From: a virus
Strand: one strand, 5' to 3'
Virus record (IMG/VR): IMGVR_UViG_3300044646_001039
Location: 1-49,664 of that record
Length of the DNA: 49,664 nucleotides
Shown here one piece after another: positions 1 to 6,204 of the stretch. Under the pieces are notes generated by a model. The model saw only the letters and a program-made list of their open reading frames with translations. It had not been told where the DNA came from and ran no database searches. Within the stretch, counting starts at the first letter, position 1; every line of letters begins with the position of its first letter. Made by a program: the position numbers and the translations under genes.

Positions 1-33
1 GTATTGCGACCGCGATCTACGAAAGGGAAACCG

Positions 34-552
34 ATGAGCCTTGACCAAATGCTGCTTGCCAATTCGGAACTACGCCACGCCGTCGAAACACGGTTGGCTG
101 GGGGATGCTGCGACGGAGGGAAATGCCAGCCGCAGGCTATCGACTTGCCCGCCGACATGCCGTTCCCGCAGCCGGATGACAGCGACGATGACGAGGAGGA
201 CGCGATGCGGCTCGCAGGCGACTCGCTGATGGCCGGGGCGATCCACCCAACGTCGCAGAAGTTTCTCGATTTGCTCGACACAATCCGCGACTTGCACCTG
301 AGCAAGAGTTCCGACTACGGATGCCCGACAGGCAACGACCCGCTCGCCAATATCCGCAACGGTGCGAAGTTTGTCGGCATCCCGGCCTTCAAGGCGGCGA
401 TGGTTCGACTCAGCGACAAGGTGACGCGGCTCGCCACGTTCAACGCAACTGGCAAGCTCCACTTCGAAGGCGTCGAAGATACGTTGCTCGACCTCGCATC
501 GTACTCGCTGCTGGCACTGGTGCTATACCAAGAGGAAAACAAACGTGGCTGA
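34..552 (+). CDS. Nmad1/DUF1599-like nucleotide-modification-associated protein
   Basis: 172 aa. The C-terminal ~95 residues carry the pattern of the all-alpha DUF1599/Nmad1 family: a KSSDYG motif, then a helix with RLSDKVTRL, then an E-x-x-E/D-x-L-x-D-L-A-S-Y-S-L-L-A-L helix near the end. Nmad1 proteins occur in phages and are predicted to act in nucleotide or base modification; no reaction is proven. The N-terminal 60 residues are Cys-rich (a GGCCDGGKCQ stretch) and then strongly acidic. I chose ATG 34, which has GAAAGGGA just upstream, over an in-frame TTG at 4. It may have neighbours before the window edge. The next gene overlaps it by 8 nt. MazG-like pyrophosphohydrolase is the alternative reading. 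Confidence 0.6.
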   Translation: MSLDQMLLANSELRHAVETRLAGGCCDGGKCQPQAIDLPADMPFPQPDDSDDDEEDAMRLAGDSLMAGAIHPTSQKFLDLLDTIRDLHLSKSSDYGCPTGNDPLANIRNGAKFVGIPAFKAAMVRLSDKVTRLATFNATGKLHFEGVEDTLLDLASYSLLALVLYQEENKRG

Positions 553-742
553 GCCGCTCACCGACGACGACCTCGCACAGATTGAGCATCGCGCCCGCAG
601 GTTCAGCGGTGCGTACACTGGCACCAGCGGGACTCTGGCTGCTGATGTGATTCGGTTGCTGTACGAGCGGCAGAGACTGCTCAGCCTGCTGGCGCGTCAG
701 GTTGAGTCTGCAAAGCCCTACTGGTATCAACCGCATGATTGA
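545..742 (+). CDS. small hypothetical protein
   Basis: 65 aa, GTG start inside the end of the preceding gene, so translation is probably coupled. It is a small helical protein with an acidic N-terminus (EPLTDDDLAQIEHRAR) and a Leu-rich helix (RQRLLSLLARQVES). I do not recognise the family. It is the last + strand gene before a convergent terminator and the integrase. Confidence 0.6.
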   Translation: MAEPLTDDDLAQIEHRARRFSGAYTGTSGTLAADVIRLLYERQRLLSLLARQVESAKPYWYQPHD

Positions 743-756
743 CCTAGGCCGCAGCT

Positions 757-798
757 GCGGCGGCGAGGGGCTTTCCCACCTTTCACCCTCGCCGCCGC
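757..798. terminator. bidirectional terminator hairpin
   Basis: A perfect 13-bp stem: GCGGCGGCGAGGG at 757-769 pairs with CCCTCGCCGCCGC at 786-798, around a 16-nt loop. It fills the gap between two convergent genes (stop at 742 on +, stop at 808 on -). There is no clear T-tract, so factor-independent activity is uncertain, but position and stem strength favour a two-way terminator. Confidence 0.7.
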
Positions 799-807
799 CT
801 GCGTGCC

Positions 808-1704
808 TCAAGCTGCAGGCGGATTTGGCTCGCGTCTGCTGAACAGGTGAGGCAACATCTGCCAGATCTTTGGCTTGCCTGCCCCCGTGATCCTAGGGTC
901 CAGGTAGCTTTTCCTTGTCACCTTGTCCGACGAATGGCCCAGGTACGTCGTTGCATCGCCTCCAGCCGCAGCTAAGTGGCTTGCCGTTGACTTCCTCAGA
1001 ACATGGAACTGCACTTCCCTCTCGTCACCAAGCCCAGCCCTTTTGGTGATGACCTTCCACCTTTTGCGAAGTGCTGTGTCAGAAGCCGGAAACCACAGAA
1101 CAAAAGGCCCGTCGTTCTTTGCTGCCTCGTCCACGATGTCTGCTACGTCGGGCGGAAGCTCGTAAATCCTCTCCTGCCTGCCGCCTTTTCTAGAACGAGG
1201 CGGGACTGTTATCCACGGACGACGCCAGTTTTCTTTTGGGATGGCAAGCATGGCCGCTATGCGCTCGCCTGAGTAAAAGCCTATTCCGATTAGGGCCAAG
1301 AAGAACGTGGCCGCACGAACAGGCCCAATCCATCCTTGGGCAAGCCTTGCGCTCGCAACAAGTGCGTCAAGCTCGTCTGCCGTTAGAGCACGAGGTGTTT
1401 TCTCTGGCAGAACCTCTGCCTGGACGCACGGCCGCAGCCTTACTAGCCCGCGAGCCTGGGCTAGGTTCCACATCGCAACGATTCCAGACCGCTCTCGGGC
1501 CACTGAGTTTGGAGCCACTGCTGAAGATCTTGCTAGAAGAAATCTGGCGACAACAAGATCGTCGAAGTCTTCTAGAGTTGCATCTCGTCCTAGCCATAGG
1601 CTGAACTGCTTGATCGCATGCCGAAGCAGCCTGACGCTTTCCTGGGATCTCCCCCGAAGCCTTAGCGGGACGTAGACAGTATCTAGAAACACTGTGAGCA
1701 GCAT
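808..1704 (-). CDS. int: tyrosine recombinase (phage integrase)
   Basis: 298 aa. It catalyses site-specific integration and excision at att sites. An N-terminal SAM-like core-binding domain spans about residues 5-95 and the catalytic domain about 105-290. The family residues are visible: Arg148 (SGERIAAM), Lys173 in the beta-hairpin (SRKGGRQERIYELP), His234-x-x-Arg237 (FHVLRKS), His257 (LGHSS) and the nucleophile Tyr267 (SYLDP). ATG at 1704 has GGGG about 7 nt upstream; a TTG at 1716 is an alternative. It is the only - strand gene and is divergent from the HTH genes, the usual int/xis layout of a temperate phage. Confidence 0.95.
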   Translation of the reverse strand: MLLTVFLDTVYVPLRLRGRSQESVRLLRHAIKQFSLWLGRDATLEDFDDLVVARFLLARSSAVAPNSVARERSGIVAMWNLAQARGLVRLRPCVQAEVLPEKTPRALTADELDALVASARLAQGWIGPVRAATFFLALIGIGFYSGERIAAMLAIPKENWRRPWITVPPRSRKGGRQERIYELPPDVADIVDEAAKNDGPFVLWFPASDTALRKRWKVITKRAGLGDEREVQFHVLRKSTASHLAAAGGDATTYLGHSSDKVTRKSYLDPRITGAGKPKIWQMLPHLFSRREPNPPAA

Positions 1705-1716
1705 GATGTACCCCAA

Positions 1717-1998
1717 GTTTTGATCTTGGCTTACATCCGTGCAAGCTGAGGATATACCTCATGTGGTGGGAGGGGGGGGTAGTCCACCTTCCCCTCGTAT
1801 TGGTCGTTCTAGTTGTTGCGCGTGTAGCGTCTCTGCTTGTCGCAGCGGTTGGCCGCCGCACCGTTGGTCCTGCTTTAGTTCAATGGCGTCCCCGCCATTG
1901 ACGAAGGTTGGAATCCTGTTGGGGATTCCAACCAGCAAGCCCCTTCCCGAAAAGGCTGGGGCTTGTCCTGCACCCAATAGTACGGGAGGCGGAACAAC
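1717..1998. other. int-xis intergenic region with hairpins; candidate attP
   Basis: 282 nt without a convincing ORF between the divergent integrase and first HTH gene. It holds a G8 run near 1770 and three consecutive perfect hairpins: CAATGGCG/CGCCATTG (1881-1888 with 1893-1900), GGTTGGAATCC/GGATTCCAACC (1906-1916 with 1923-1933) and CAAGCCCC/GGGGCTTG (1936-1943 with 1958-1965). Phage attP sites usually lie next to int, so this is the best candidate here, but no core can be named without the host junctions. The hairpins could instead be a leader attenuator for the downstream operon. Confidence 0.4.
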
Positions 1999-2220
1999 AT
2001 GGCGAAAGCTACTGATTGGATCTCGGTGCCGAAGGCCGCTGAAATGATGGGCTGCACCGATGTTTGGGTTCTGCGTTTGATCAAGCGTGGACACTTAGAA
2101 GGCTTCCAACTGAATGGGCGGGCCTGGGCCGTCAGCCGCGCCGCCGTCGCCAAAAACATCGAGGAACACGCCGAGCGCGACCCGACCCGCGCCGGACGGC
2201 CTCGGTCAAGGCTGGCATGA
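1999..2220 (+). CDS. excisionase-like HTH protein 1
   Basis: 73 aa. Residues 8-55 (ISVPKAAEMMGCTDVWVLRL, then a beta-wing with GFQLNGRAWAVSRAAV) form the small MerR/excisionase-type winged HTH used by phage Xis and regulators. A GGGAGGCGG ribosome site precedes ATG 1999. It starts a run of three similar genes divergent from int, so it may direct excision or control the early operon. The C-terminal tail (RDPTRAGRPRSRLA) is basic. Confidence 0.75.
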   Translation: MAKATDWISVPKAAEMMGCTDVWVLRLIKRGHLEGFQLNGRAWAVSRAAVAKNIEEHAERDPTRAGRPRSRLA

Positions 2221-2230
2221 TCGGAATAAC

Positions 2231-2259
2231 TGGACACGCGATATTGGGTCGCGTACATT
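2231..2259 (+). promoter_or_regulatory. candidate sigma-70 promoter
   Basis: TGGACA at 2231-2236, a 17-nt spacer and TACATT at 2254-2259. An ACATTTGCCATG box (2255-2266) overlaps the -10 and resembles boxes at the promoters at 2835, 4822 and 10880. The predicted start lies about 2 nt before ATG 2268, so the second HTH gene would be leaderless or would use ATG 2289. Confidence 0.4.
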
Positions 2260-2267
2260 TGCCATGT

Positions 2268-2465
2268 ATGAACACGTTGACTGCCGCCATGCCGAAATCC
2301 GACGACAACGCCATCCCGGTCGTTGATGCCGCCAAGATGCTTGGCGTCACACGCTCCTACGTCACTAGGCTTCTGCGGGCCAAGAAACTGGCTGGCCGGA
2401 AGATCACAGACGTTGTGTGGGGCGTTGATGCCAAATCGCTCGCTAAATACAAGCAGGGCCGGTAA
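2268..2465 (+). CDS. excisionase-like HTH protein 2
   Basis: 65 aa. IPVVDAAKMLGVTRSYVTRL followed by a short wing (GRKITDVVWGVDAKSL) is the same small HTH fold as its two neighbours. ATG 2268 or ATG 2289 could be used; a candidate promoter ends directly upstream. The stop overlaps the next start as TAATG. It is likely a DNA-binding protein acting as a directionality factor or regulator. Confidence 0.7.
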   Translation: MNTLTAAMPKSDDNAIPVVDAAKMLGVTRSYVTRLLRAKKLAGRKITDVVWGVDAKSLAKYKQGR

Positions 2466-2650
2466 TGCTCATAACGTGCAAACAAGCCGCAGCGGAGTCT
2501 GGCGTTACGCCAGCCTACATCCGCATGCTCTACAACGGCGGCACCTTGGCTGGCGAGCGTTTCGGAAAGCGGCTTCTGCTGATTGACCGCAAATCGCTCC
2601 GCAAGTTCAAGCGAAAAGACGGCATGGGACGCCCCAAAAAGGCCGGTTGA
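2465..2650 (+). CDS. excisionase-like HTH protein 3
   Basis: 61 aa. LITCKQAAAESGVTPAYIRM and the wing GERFGKRLLLIDRKSLRKF give a third small excisionase/MerR-type HTH; the tail (KRKDGMGRPKKAG) is very basic and could add DNA contacts. It is coupled to the previous gene by TAATG. An operator-like palindrome begins inside its stop codon, which suggests that one of the three HTH proteins, or a host factor, controls the region below. Confidence 0.7.
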   Translation: MLITCKQAAAESGVTPAYIRMLYNGGTLAGERFGKRLLLIDRKSLRKFKRKDGMGRPKKAG

Positions 2651-2713
2651 ACACAAGTTCACCGCCCCCACCTAGGCCCATGAACCATTGTTCACCGGGC
2701 AGGTTCTAGAACC
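2648..2713. promoter_or_regulatory. operator-like palindromes
   Basis: Two copies of TGAACNNNNGTTCACCG, at 2648-2664 and 2681-2697, each with the core palindrome TGAAC-N4-GTTCA. Their starts are 33 bp apart, about three helical turns. A third, different 12-bp palindrome, GGTTCTAGAACC, follows at 2702-2713. The spacing and the position between the HTH genes and the 2835 promoter suggest cooperative binding sites for a dimeric regulator. Confidence 0.5.
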
Positions 2714-2741
2714 ATTCTTGAACCAAAAAACTAGGGTTTTG

Positions 2742-2833
2742 CGGCCCAAAACAGGGGTTTTCACCCCATCCAACTCGGCCCAAAACAGGGGCAAAAAATC
2801 TCAAAAAACGAGGTTTTGAGCCTGAAAACAGGG
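2742..2833. repeat. short direct repeats (iteron-like)
   Basis: The 16-mer CGGCCCAAAACAGGGG occurs exactly at 2742-2757 and 2776-2791, 34 bp apart, with a shorter relative (GAAAACAGGG) at 2824-2833. The surrounding stretch has runs of A and G with GGTTTT segments. It lies between the operator palindromes and the main early promoter; it could be regulatory or part of a replication origin. Confidence 0.45.
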
Positions 2834-2834
2834 C

Positions 2835-2893
2835 TTTTCCTACATTTGCGATAGGGGTACAATTCATCAATCGGGAAGGCCATTCTTCCCGAT
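2835..2893 (+). promoter_or_regulatory. early promoter with TTTGCGA box and leader hairpin
   Basis: TTTTCC (2835-2840), 17-nt spacer, TACAAT (2858-2863). TTTGCGA ends 6 nt before the -10, and 18 of 21 bases match the promoter at 10880 over the box plus -10. The transcript would begin with a 9-bp hairpin, ATCGGGAAG/CTTCCCGAT (2870-2878 with 2885-2893), which could stabilise the mRNA. The next gene starts at 2940. Confidence 0.5.
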
Positions 2894-2939
2894 ACTTACA
2901 AAGGCCCCTTCAAACACCCTCAGAAAAGGAACCCAAACG

Positions 2940-3131
2940 ATGGCCAACAACACCTCACACCTCAGCGAACTCGGTGATCTTGATGAAGTGATGGACACGC
3001 TCCAAGCGATCATCGACTCGCGACGGTCCGTGAGCGGACGGGTGAGTGCTGATGCGATGTTGACGATGCGGTTGCTGGAAAGAGCGAAGCTTGCGATCGA
3101 GGCGGTCAGCAACTCGATCTGTGACGAGTGA
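2940..3131 (+). CDS. small hypothetical early protein
   Basis: 63 aa, first gene after the early promoter. It is helical: an acidic N-terminal half (ELGDLDEVMDTLQAIIDS) and a second helix (LTMRLLERAKLAIEAVSN). An AAAAGGA site lies about 10 nt before ATG 2940. I do not recognise the family. Its first-gene position suggests an early host-takeover or regulatory role, which is inference only. Confidence 0.6.
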   Translation: MANNTSHLSELGDLDEVMDTLQAIIDSRRSVSGRVSADAMLTMRLLERAKLAIEAVSNSICDE

Positions 3132-3217
3132 GCGTGATCGGTCCGTTCGGGCCGCCACCTGCGAATGCGTACGAGTGTGACAGAAACCAACAACAACAGA
3201 AGAAAGAAGAAAGAACG

Positions 3218-3502
3218 ATGATCACCAACAACAACAGCAACAAGATGGTCTGGCAGTTCCGCGAATCCTGCAACCCGATGATCGAAGACGATTGCTATGT
3301 GTCCGAGCTTGGTCTTGATGAAGTGGTCGAGATCCAGCACTGCATCGGTGTGCCCGCGAAGTATCGGTTCCTCGTTCACCACCACTTCCACTGTGCGACC
3401 GACCCCTCGGTGATGACGATGCGAGCGGTTGGTTGCTCTAGCTCGCTGAAGCAAGCGAAGGCCATCGCTGCGAAGTATGTCCGTCAGGTTGGTTGCCGCT
3501 GA
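3218..3502 (+). CDS. hypothetical early protein
   Basis: 94 aa. ATG 3218 was chosen because a purine-rich AGAAAGAAGAAAG stretch precedes it; an in-frame GTG at 3128 would add a Gln/Lys-rich leader with no ribosome site. The protein begins with an Asn-rich segment and has a His-rich centre (FLVHHHFHC) and a C-terminal helix (SLKQAKAIAAKYVRQ). No family is recognised. Its stop codon overlaps the first copy of the GATTGTTCGGAT leader motif. Confidence 0.6.
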   Translation: MITNNNSNKMVWQFRESCNPMIEDDCYVSELGLDEVVEIQHCIGVPAKYRFLVHHHFHCATDPSVMTMRAVGCSSSLKQAKAIAAKYVRQVGCR

Positions 3503-3516
3503 TTGTTTGGATTCCC
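3501..3516 (+). promoter_or_regulatory. GATTGTTCGGATTCC-type leader motif, copy 1
   Basis: GATTGTTTGGATTCCC overlaps the stop codon of the preceding gene and lies 75 nt before ATG 3592. It is one of five similar 16-mers in early intergenic gaps. No -35/-10 pair fits it, so an RNA-level or protein-binding role is more likely than a promoter. Confidence 0.4.
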
Positions 3517-3591
3517 GTACGGGCCGCCACCACAACGTCGTGGTTGCGGCAAAGTTCGATAGGTTCGATTCCATTACGAAAGGTTCTGAAA

Positions 3592-4455
3592 ATGTTCAAG
3601 ACTCTCAACAACTGGATCCAGAGCAAGGTCAACGGATACGTCACCGAAGCGATCAAGCACCGCATGCTCGACAAGGTTGCGATGCACGAGGCTGCGGTCA
3701 ATGCGATCGATCTGCAACGGGTGATCCTCGATGTGACGTCTGCCGTGAAGATGTGGTGCGCTGACAACGCCTCCGAAAAGCTGGCCGACGACGATGGCTT
3801 GAAGGAGATGGTTGCCGACATGGTGGCGAAGGACTTCGACCGCAGCGACCTGCGGGACCGAATTGTCGAGGAGTTGGCTTCGAACATCGACGAAGACTCG
3901 ATCTCCGAGCGAGTGGCCGAAGGGGTCGAGATCGACGCCGACGACATCGCCGAGCAGGTCAAGGATGGCATGGACACTGACGACATCGCTGAGGCAGCCG
4001 CAGAGAAGTTGGTGGAAAACATCGACGAGGACGATGTTGTTGACAAGGTTGTCGAAAAGCTGCTTGAAGACATCGACGAGGACGACGTCGCCGAGAAGGC
4101 CGCTGAAAGGATTGGCGACAACATCGACAGCGACAAGCTGATCGACAAAGCCGCCCACGCCCTTGCTGACAACTTCAATGGCCTTGACGGCGTGATCAAC
4201 AAAGCTGCTGAGGTCGTCGCCGACTCGATCACTGCTGCTGATGTCATCGAAGAAGCCGGGCAGCGGGCCGCTGACGGCTTGTATACCGACGATGTCGTCA
4301 AGGCTGCCGCCAAGATCGCCGCTGAGAACGTCGACCCCGGCGAGATGGCCGACAACGTCGCTCGCAACCTGCTCGATCAGGTTGCCGACCAGATCGACTA
4401 TCAGAAGCTGGCGGCTGCCCTGCTCGACGAGATCGCTGCCCGTAAGACTGCTTGA
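3592..4455 (+). CDS. highly acidic 17-residue-repeat protein
   Basis: 287 aa, start ATG 3592 after GAAAGG; the reading frame is open further upstream but without a ribosome site. Residues ~83-285 are about 11-12 tandem helical units, most 17 residues long, of the form D-x-D-D-[IV]-x-x-x-x-[AV]-x-x-[LIV]-x-x-x-[IVL], for example DEDDVAEKAAERIGDNI (162-178). The units are crowded with Asp and Glu, so net charge is strongly negative. Residues 1-65 form a non-repeat head. I know of no named family. The repeat geometry suggests an elongated helical rod or solenoid. Acidic phage proteins can mimic DNA or bind basic partners, but nothing here proves that. The AAA+ gene is two genes downstream. Confidence 0.75.
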   Translation: MFKTLNNWIQSKVNGYVTEAIKHRMLDKVAMHEAAVNAIDLQRVILDVTSAVKMWCADNASEKLADDDGLKEMVADMVAKDFDRSDLRDRIVEELASNIDEDSISERVAEGVEIDADDIAEQVKDGMDTDDIAEAAAEKLVENIDEDDVVDKVVEKLLEDIDEDDVAEKAAERIGDNIDSDKLIDKAAHALADNFNGLDGVINKAAEVVADSITAADVIEEAGQRAADGLYTDDVVKAAAKIAAENVDPGEMADNVARNLLDQVADQIDYQKLAAALLDEIAARKTA

Positions 4456-4510
4456 TCAATCCCCGGTGTCCCAAGTGAACGAAACCATTTCTAGAAGAAA
4501 GGTTGATGTG

Positions 4511-4816
4511 ATGAACAACAGATTCTACCTCGTGCACAGAGAAGACAGCGATCTGTGGCAACTGTGCGGCAAGGCCGGAAGCCCGTGCCAGACGCCCGGC
4601 AGCTTGGCCCGTGCGATGGAGTTGATCAAGCGGTTTGAAAAGGTGAAGGCCAACGGTGTGACGTGGCCTGTGCCTGTTTGGTTTGTGCAGGCTGATGGCA
4701 ATGGAGGCGAGGCCGGTCAGTGGGACGGCCATGTGGACAGCGAAGGTTGGTGGAGCTTCGTCCTCGCGGACCCAACCAACAATCGACCCGCCACCTCGAC
4801 CAATCGGCCTGCATAA
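4511..4816 (+). CDS. hypothetical protein
   Basis: 101 aa, ATG 4511 after AGAAAGG. It is rich in Trp and Gly (WQLCGKAG, VTWPVPVWFVQ, GQWDGHVDSEGWWSFVL), suggesting a small beta-rich fold. The final residues (PTNNRPATSTNRPA) look unstructured. Not recognised. It is followed by a promoter-bearing gap of 108 nt. Confidence 0.6.
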   Translation: MNNRFYLVHREDSDLWQLCGKAGSPCQTPGSLARAMELIKRFEKVKANGVTWPVPVWFVQADGNGGEAGQWDGHVDSEGWWSFVLADPTNNRPATSTNRPA

Positions 4817-4821
4817 CGGGC

Positions 4822-4867
4822 TTGTCCTCTCGGCTCACATTTGCGATAATGAAACCAGTTCTAGAAC
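4822..4867 (+). promoter_or_regulatory. candidate promoter with ACATTTGCGATA box and palindrome
   Basis: TTGTCC (4822-4827), 17-nt spacer, GATAAT (4845-4850). The -10 overlaps ACATTTGCGATA (4837-4848), the same 12-mer as at 2842. A 10-bp palindrome, GTTCTAGAAC, sits at 4858-4867 around the expected transcription start and could be an operator. It would drive the AAA+ gene at 4925. Confidence 0.55.
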
Positions 4868-4924
4868 AGGTGGCCGGTCGCATCCACACGTTCTTTCAAT
4901 CACGCGACACTAGGAGTTAGATCA

Positions 4925-6154
4925 ATGTCCGAAAGCTATGAGACGATGAAGTTTCGCCACCTCCGCTCGCTAATCTTCCAGCGAAACATTGGCACGCCGG
5001 GGTGGCGTGTGACTGCGACGAAGGCAAAGATCATCGCTGCGCTGTACGAGGCCGATGCTGGCGGCACGGCCACCGCCGTTGCCGACGGCGAGCCAAGCGA
5101 TCCGGTTGTGATCGACCACGATGAGCCTCGCCCCGTTCGGGCCAGACGGCGAACCGCCACCGTCGATCCGTCGAACAGCGATGGCTCTGGCCTTGCTGCT
5201 GTGCTGGCCGAGCACCTTGGGCCGTACATGAAGTCGGCTGTCAATCGCGATCAGGTCGAAGCAATCATCGATGAGAAGTTCGAAGACATCAAGGCTCGCG
5301 TGTCCTCGATGTCGAAGACAATCATCATCGACAACATCTTGACCGGCGAGTTGAACAAGCCGATCGGCGTTCAGCACAAGCGGTTCGACGCCTTGCTGCG
5401 AGTCGCTCAGTTGCGACTGCACAGCTACCTTGTCGGCCCGATGGGTTCCGGCAAGACATCGGCATGCAAGTTCGTTGCCGAAGCTCTCGGTCTGCCGCAC
5501 GCCCAAAAGTCAGTTGGTCTGCAAACGACCGAGATGGATCTGCTCGGCTACCGCGACAGCAGCGGAACGTATCAGACGACCGACCTGCGGCGGTGCTACG
5601 AGAACGGCGGCGTGTTCCTGCTCGACGAGATCGATGCTGGCAACCCGCAGGTGCTTGTCGTCTTGAACTCGCTGCTTGCCAACGGCGAGTGCTCCTTCCC
5701 CGATGGCATGGTGAAGAAGCACCCCGACTTCGTGCTGCTGGCCGGTGCGAACACCTACGGGCTTGGTGGCGACCGGCAGTATGTCGGCCGGTGCCAGCTT
5801 GACGCCTCGACGCTTGATCGCTTCATCTACATGACTTGGGACTACGACTCCAACATCGAATCGCTCATGTGCGGCGTCGATCCGAAGTTCTTCTGGAACG
5901 CCCCGTCACCCGAGATCGTGCTCGATGCGATTGCGATTGATGATCGGCAGGCTGCCTGCGACCGCTATGTCGAGAACTGCTGCCGCGTTCGCCAGCGGCT
6001 GCACGAGCTTGGCGGTGCGGTGCGAATGGGTATGAGTCCCCGCACGCTCAATCACGGCTGCATGCTGATTCGTGCTGGCTTCTCTATCGACGACGCGATG
6101 GAGATGTGCCTGTGGCGTGGCGCCGACCAGATGGTTCGCAACAAGCTGTCTTGA
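4925..6154 (+). CDS. MoxR/CbbQ-type AAA+ ATPase
   Basis: 409 aa. AAA+ core at about residues 140-400: Walker A GPMGSGKT (171-178), Walker B VFLLDEID (230-237), sensor-1 region LLAGANTYG (271-279) and a conserved LDRF (297-300). The order and the ELLG-like MDLLGYRD after Walker A fit the CbbQ/NorQ/MoxR (AAA_5) branch, which remodels or activates partner proteins, usually with a VWA-domain protein encoded nearby. The N-terminal ~130 residues hold a short helical element (1-45), a charged linker and a possible coiled coil. ATG follows AGGAG. The next gene encodes the expected VWA-like partner. Confidence 0.85.
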   Translation: MSESYETMKFRHLRSLIFQRNIGTPGWRVTATKAKIIAALYEADAGGTATAVADGEPSDPVVIDHDEPRPVRARRRTATVDPSNSDGSGLAAVLAEHLGPYMKSAVNRDQVEAIIDEKFEDIKARVSSMSKTIIIDNILTGELNKPIGVQHKRFDALLRVAQLRLHSYLVGPMGSGKTSACKFVAEALGLPHAQKSVGLQTTEMDLLGYRDSSGTYQTTDLRRCYENGGVFLLDEIDAGNPQVLVVLNSLLANGECSFPDGMVKKHPDFVLLAGANTYGLGGDRQYVGRCQLDASTLDRFIYMTWDYDSNIESLMCGVDPKFFWNAPSPEIVLDAIAIDDRQAACDRYVENCCRVRQRLHELGGAVRMGMSPRTLNHGCMLIRAGFSIDDAMEMCLWRGADQMVRNKLS

Positions 6155-6168
6155 TTGTTCGGATACGC
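6153..6168 (+). promoter_or_regulatory. GATTGTTCGGATTCC-type leader motif, copy 2
   Basis: GATTGTTCGGATACGC overlaps the TGA of the AAA+ gene and ends 36 nt before ATG 6205. It matches the other copies at 3501, 7779, 8035 and 10922. Confidence 0.4.
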
Positions 6169-6204
6169 AACCTCTCAAAAAACAGAACTGAAAGGAACAC
6201 GACG

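Noticed and set aside
1871-1933. tRNA-like segment (TAGTTCAATGGC resembles the D-arm of tRNA-Gly)
   Set aside because: No acceptor stem pairs with it and the T-arm-like part lacks the GTTCRA core; the strands fold as separate hairpins instead.
2064-2267. N-terminal extension of the second HTH gene
   Set aside because: The upstream part overlaps HTH gene 1 in another frame, is Arg-rich and lacks a ribosome site; the HTH fits fully after ATG 2268.
3438-4367. Long antisense ORFs (309 and 194 aa) opposite the acidic repeat gene
   Set aside because: They are Ser/Ala- or Val/Asp-rich mirror frames produced by the repeat codons (GAC GAC GTC...), have no ribosome site and oppose a gene with a clear start and protein pattern.
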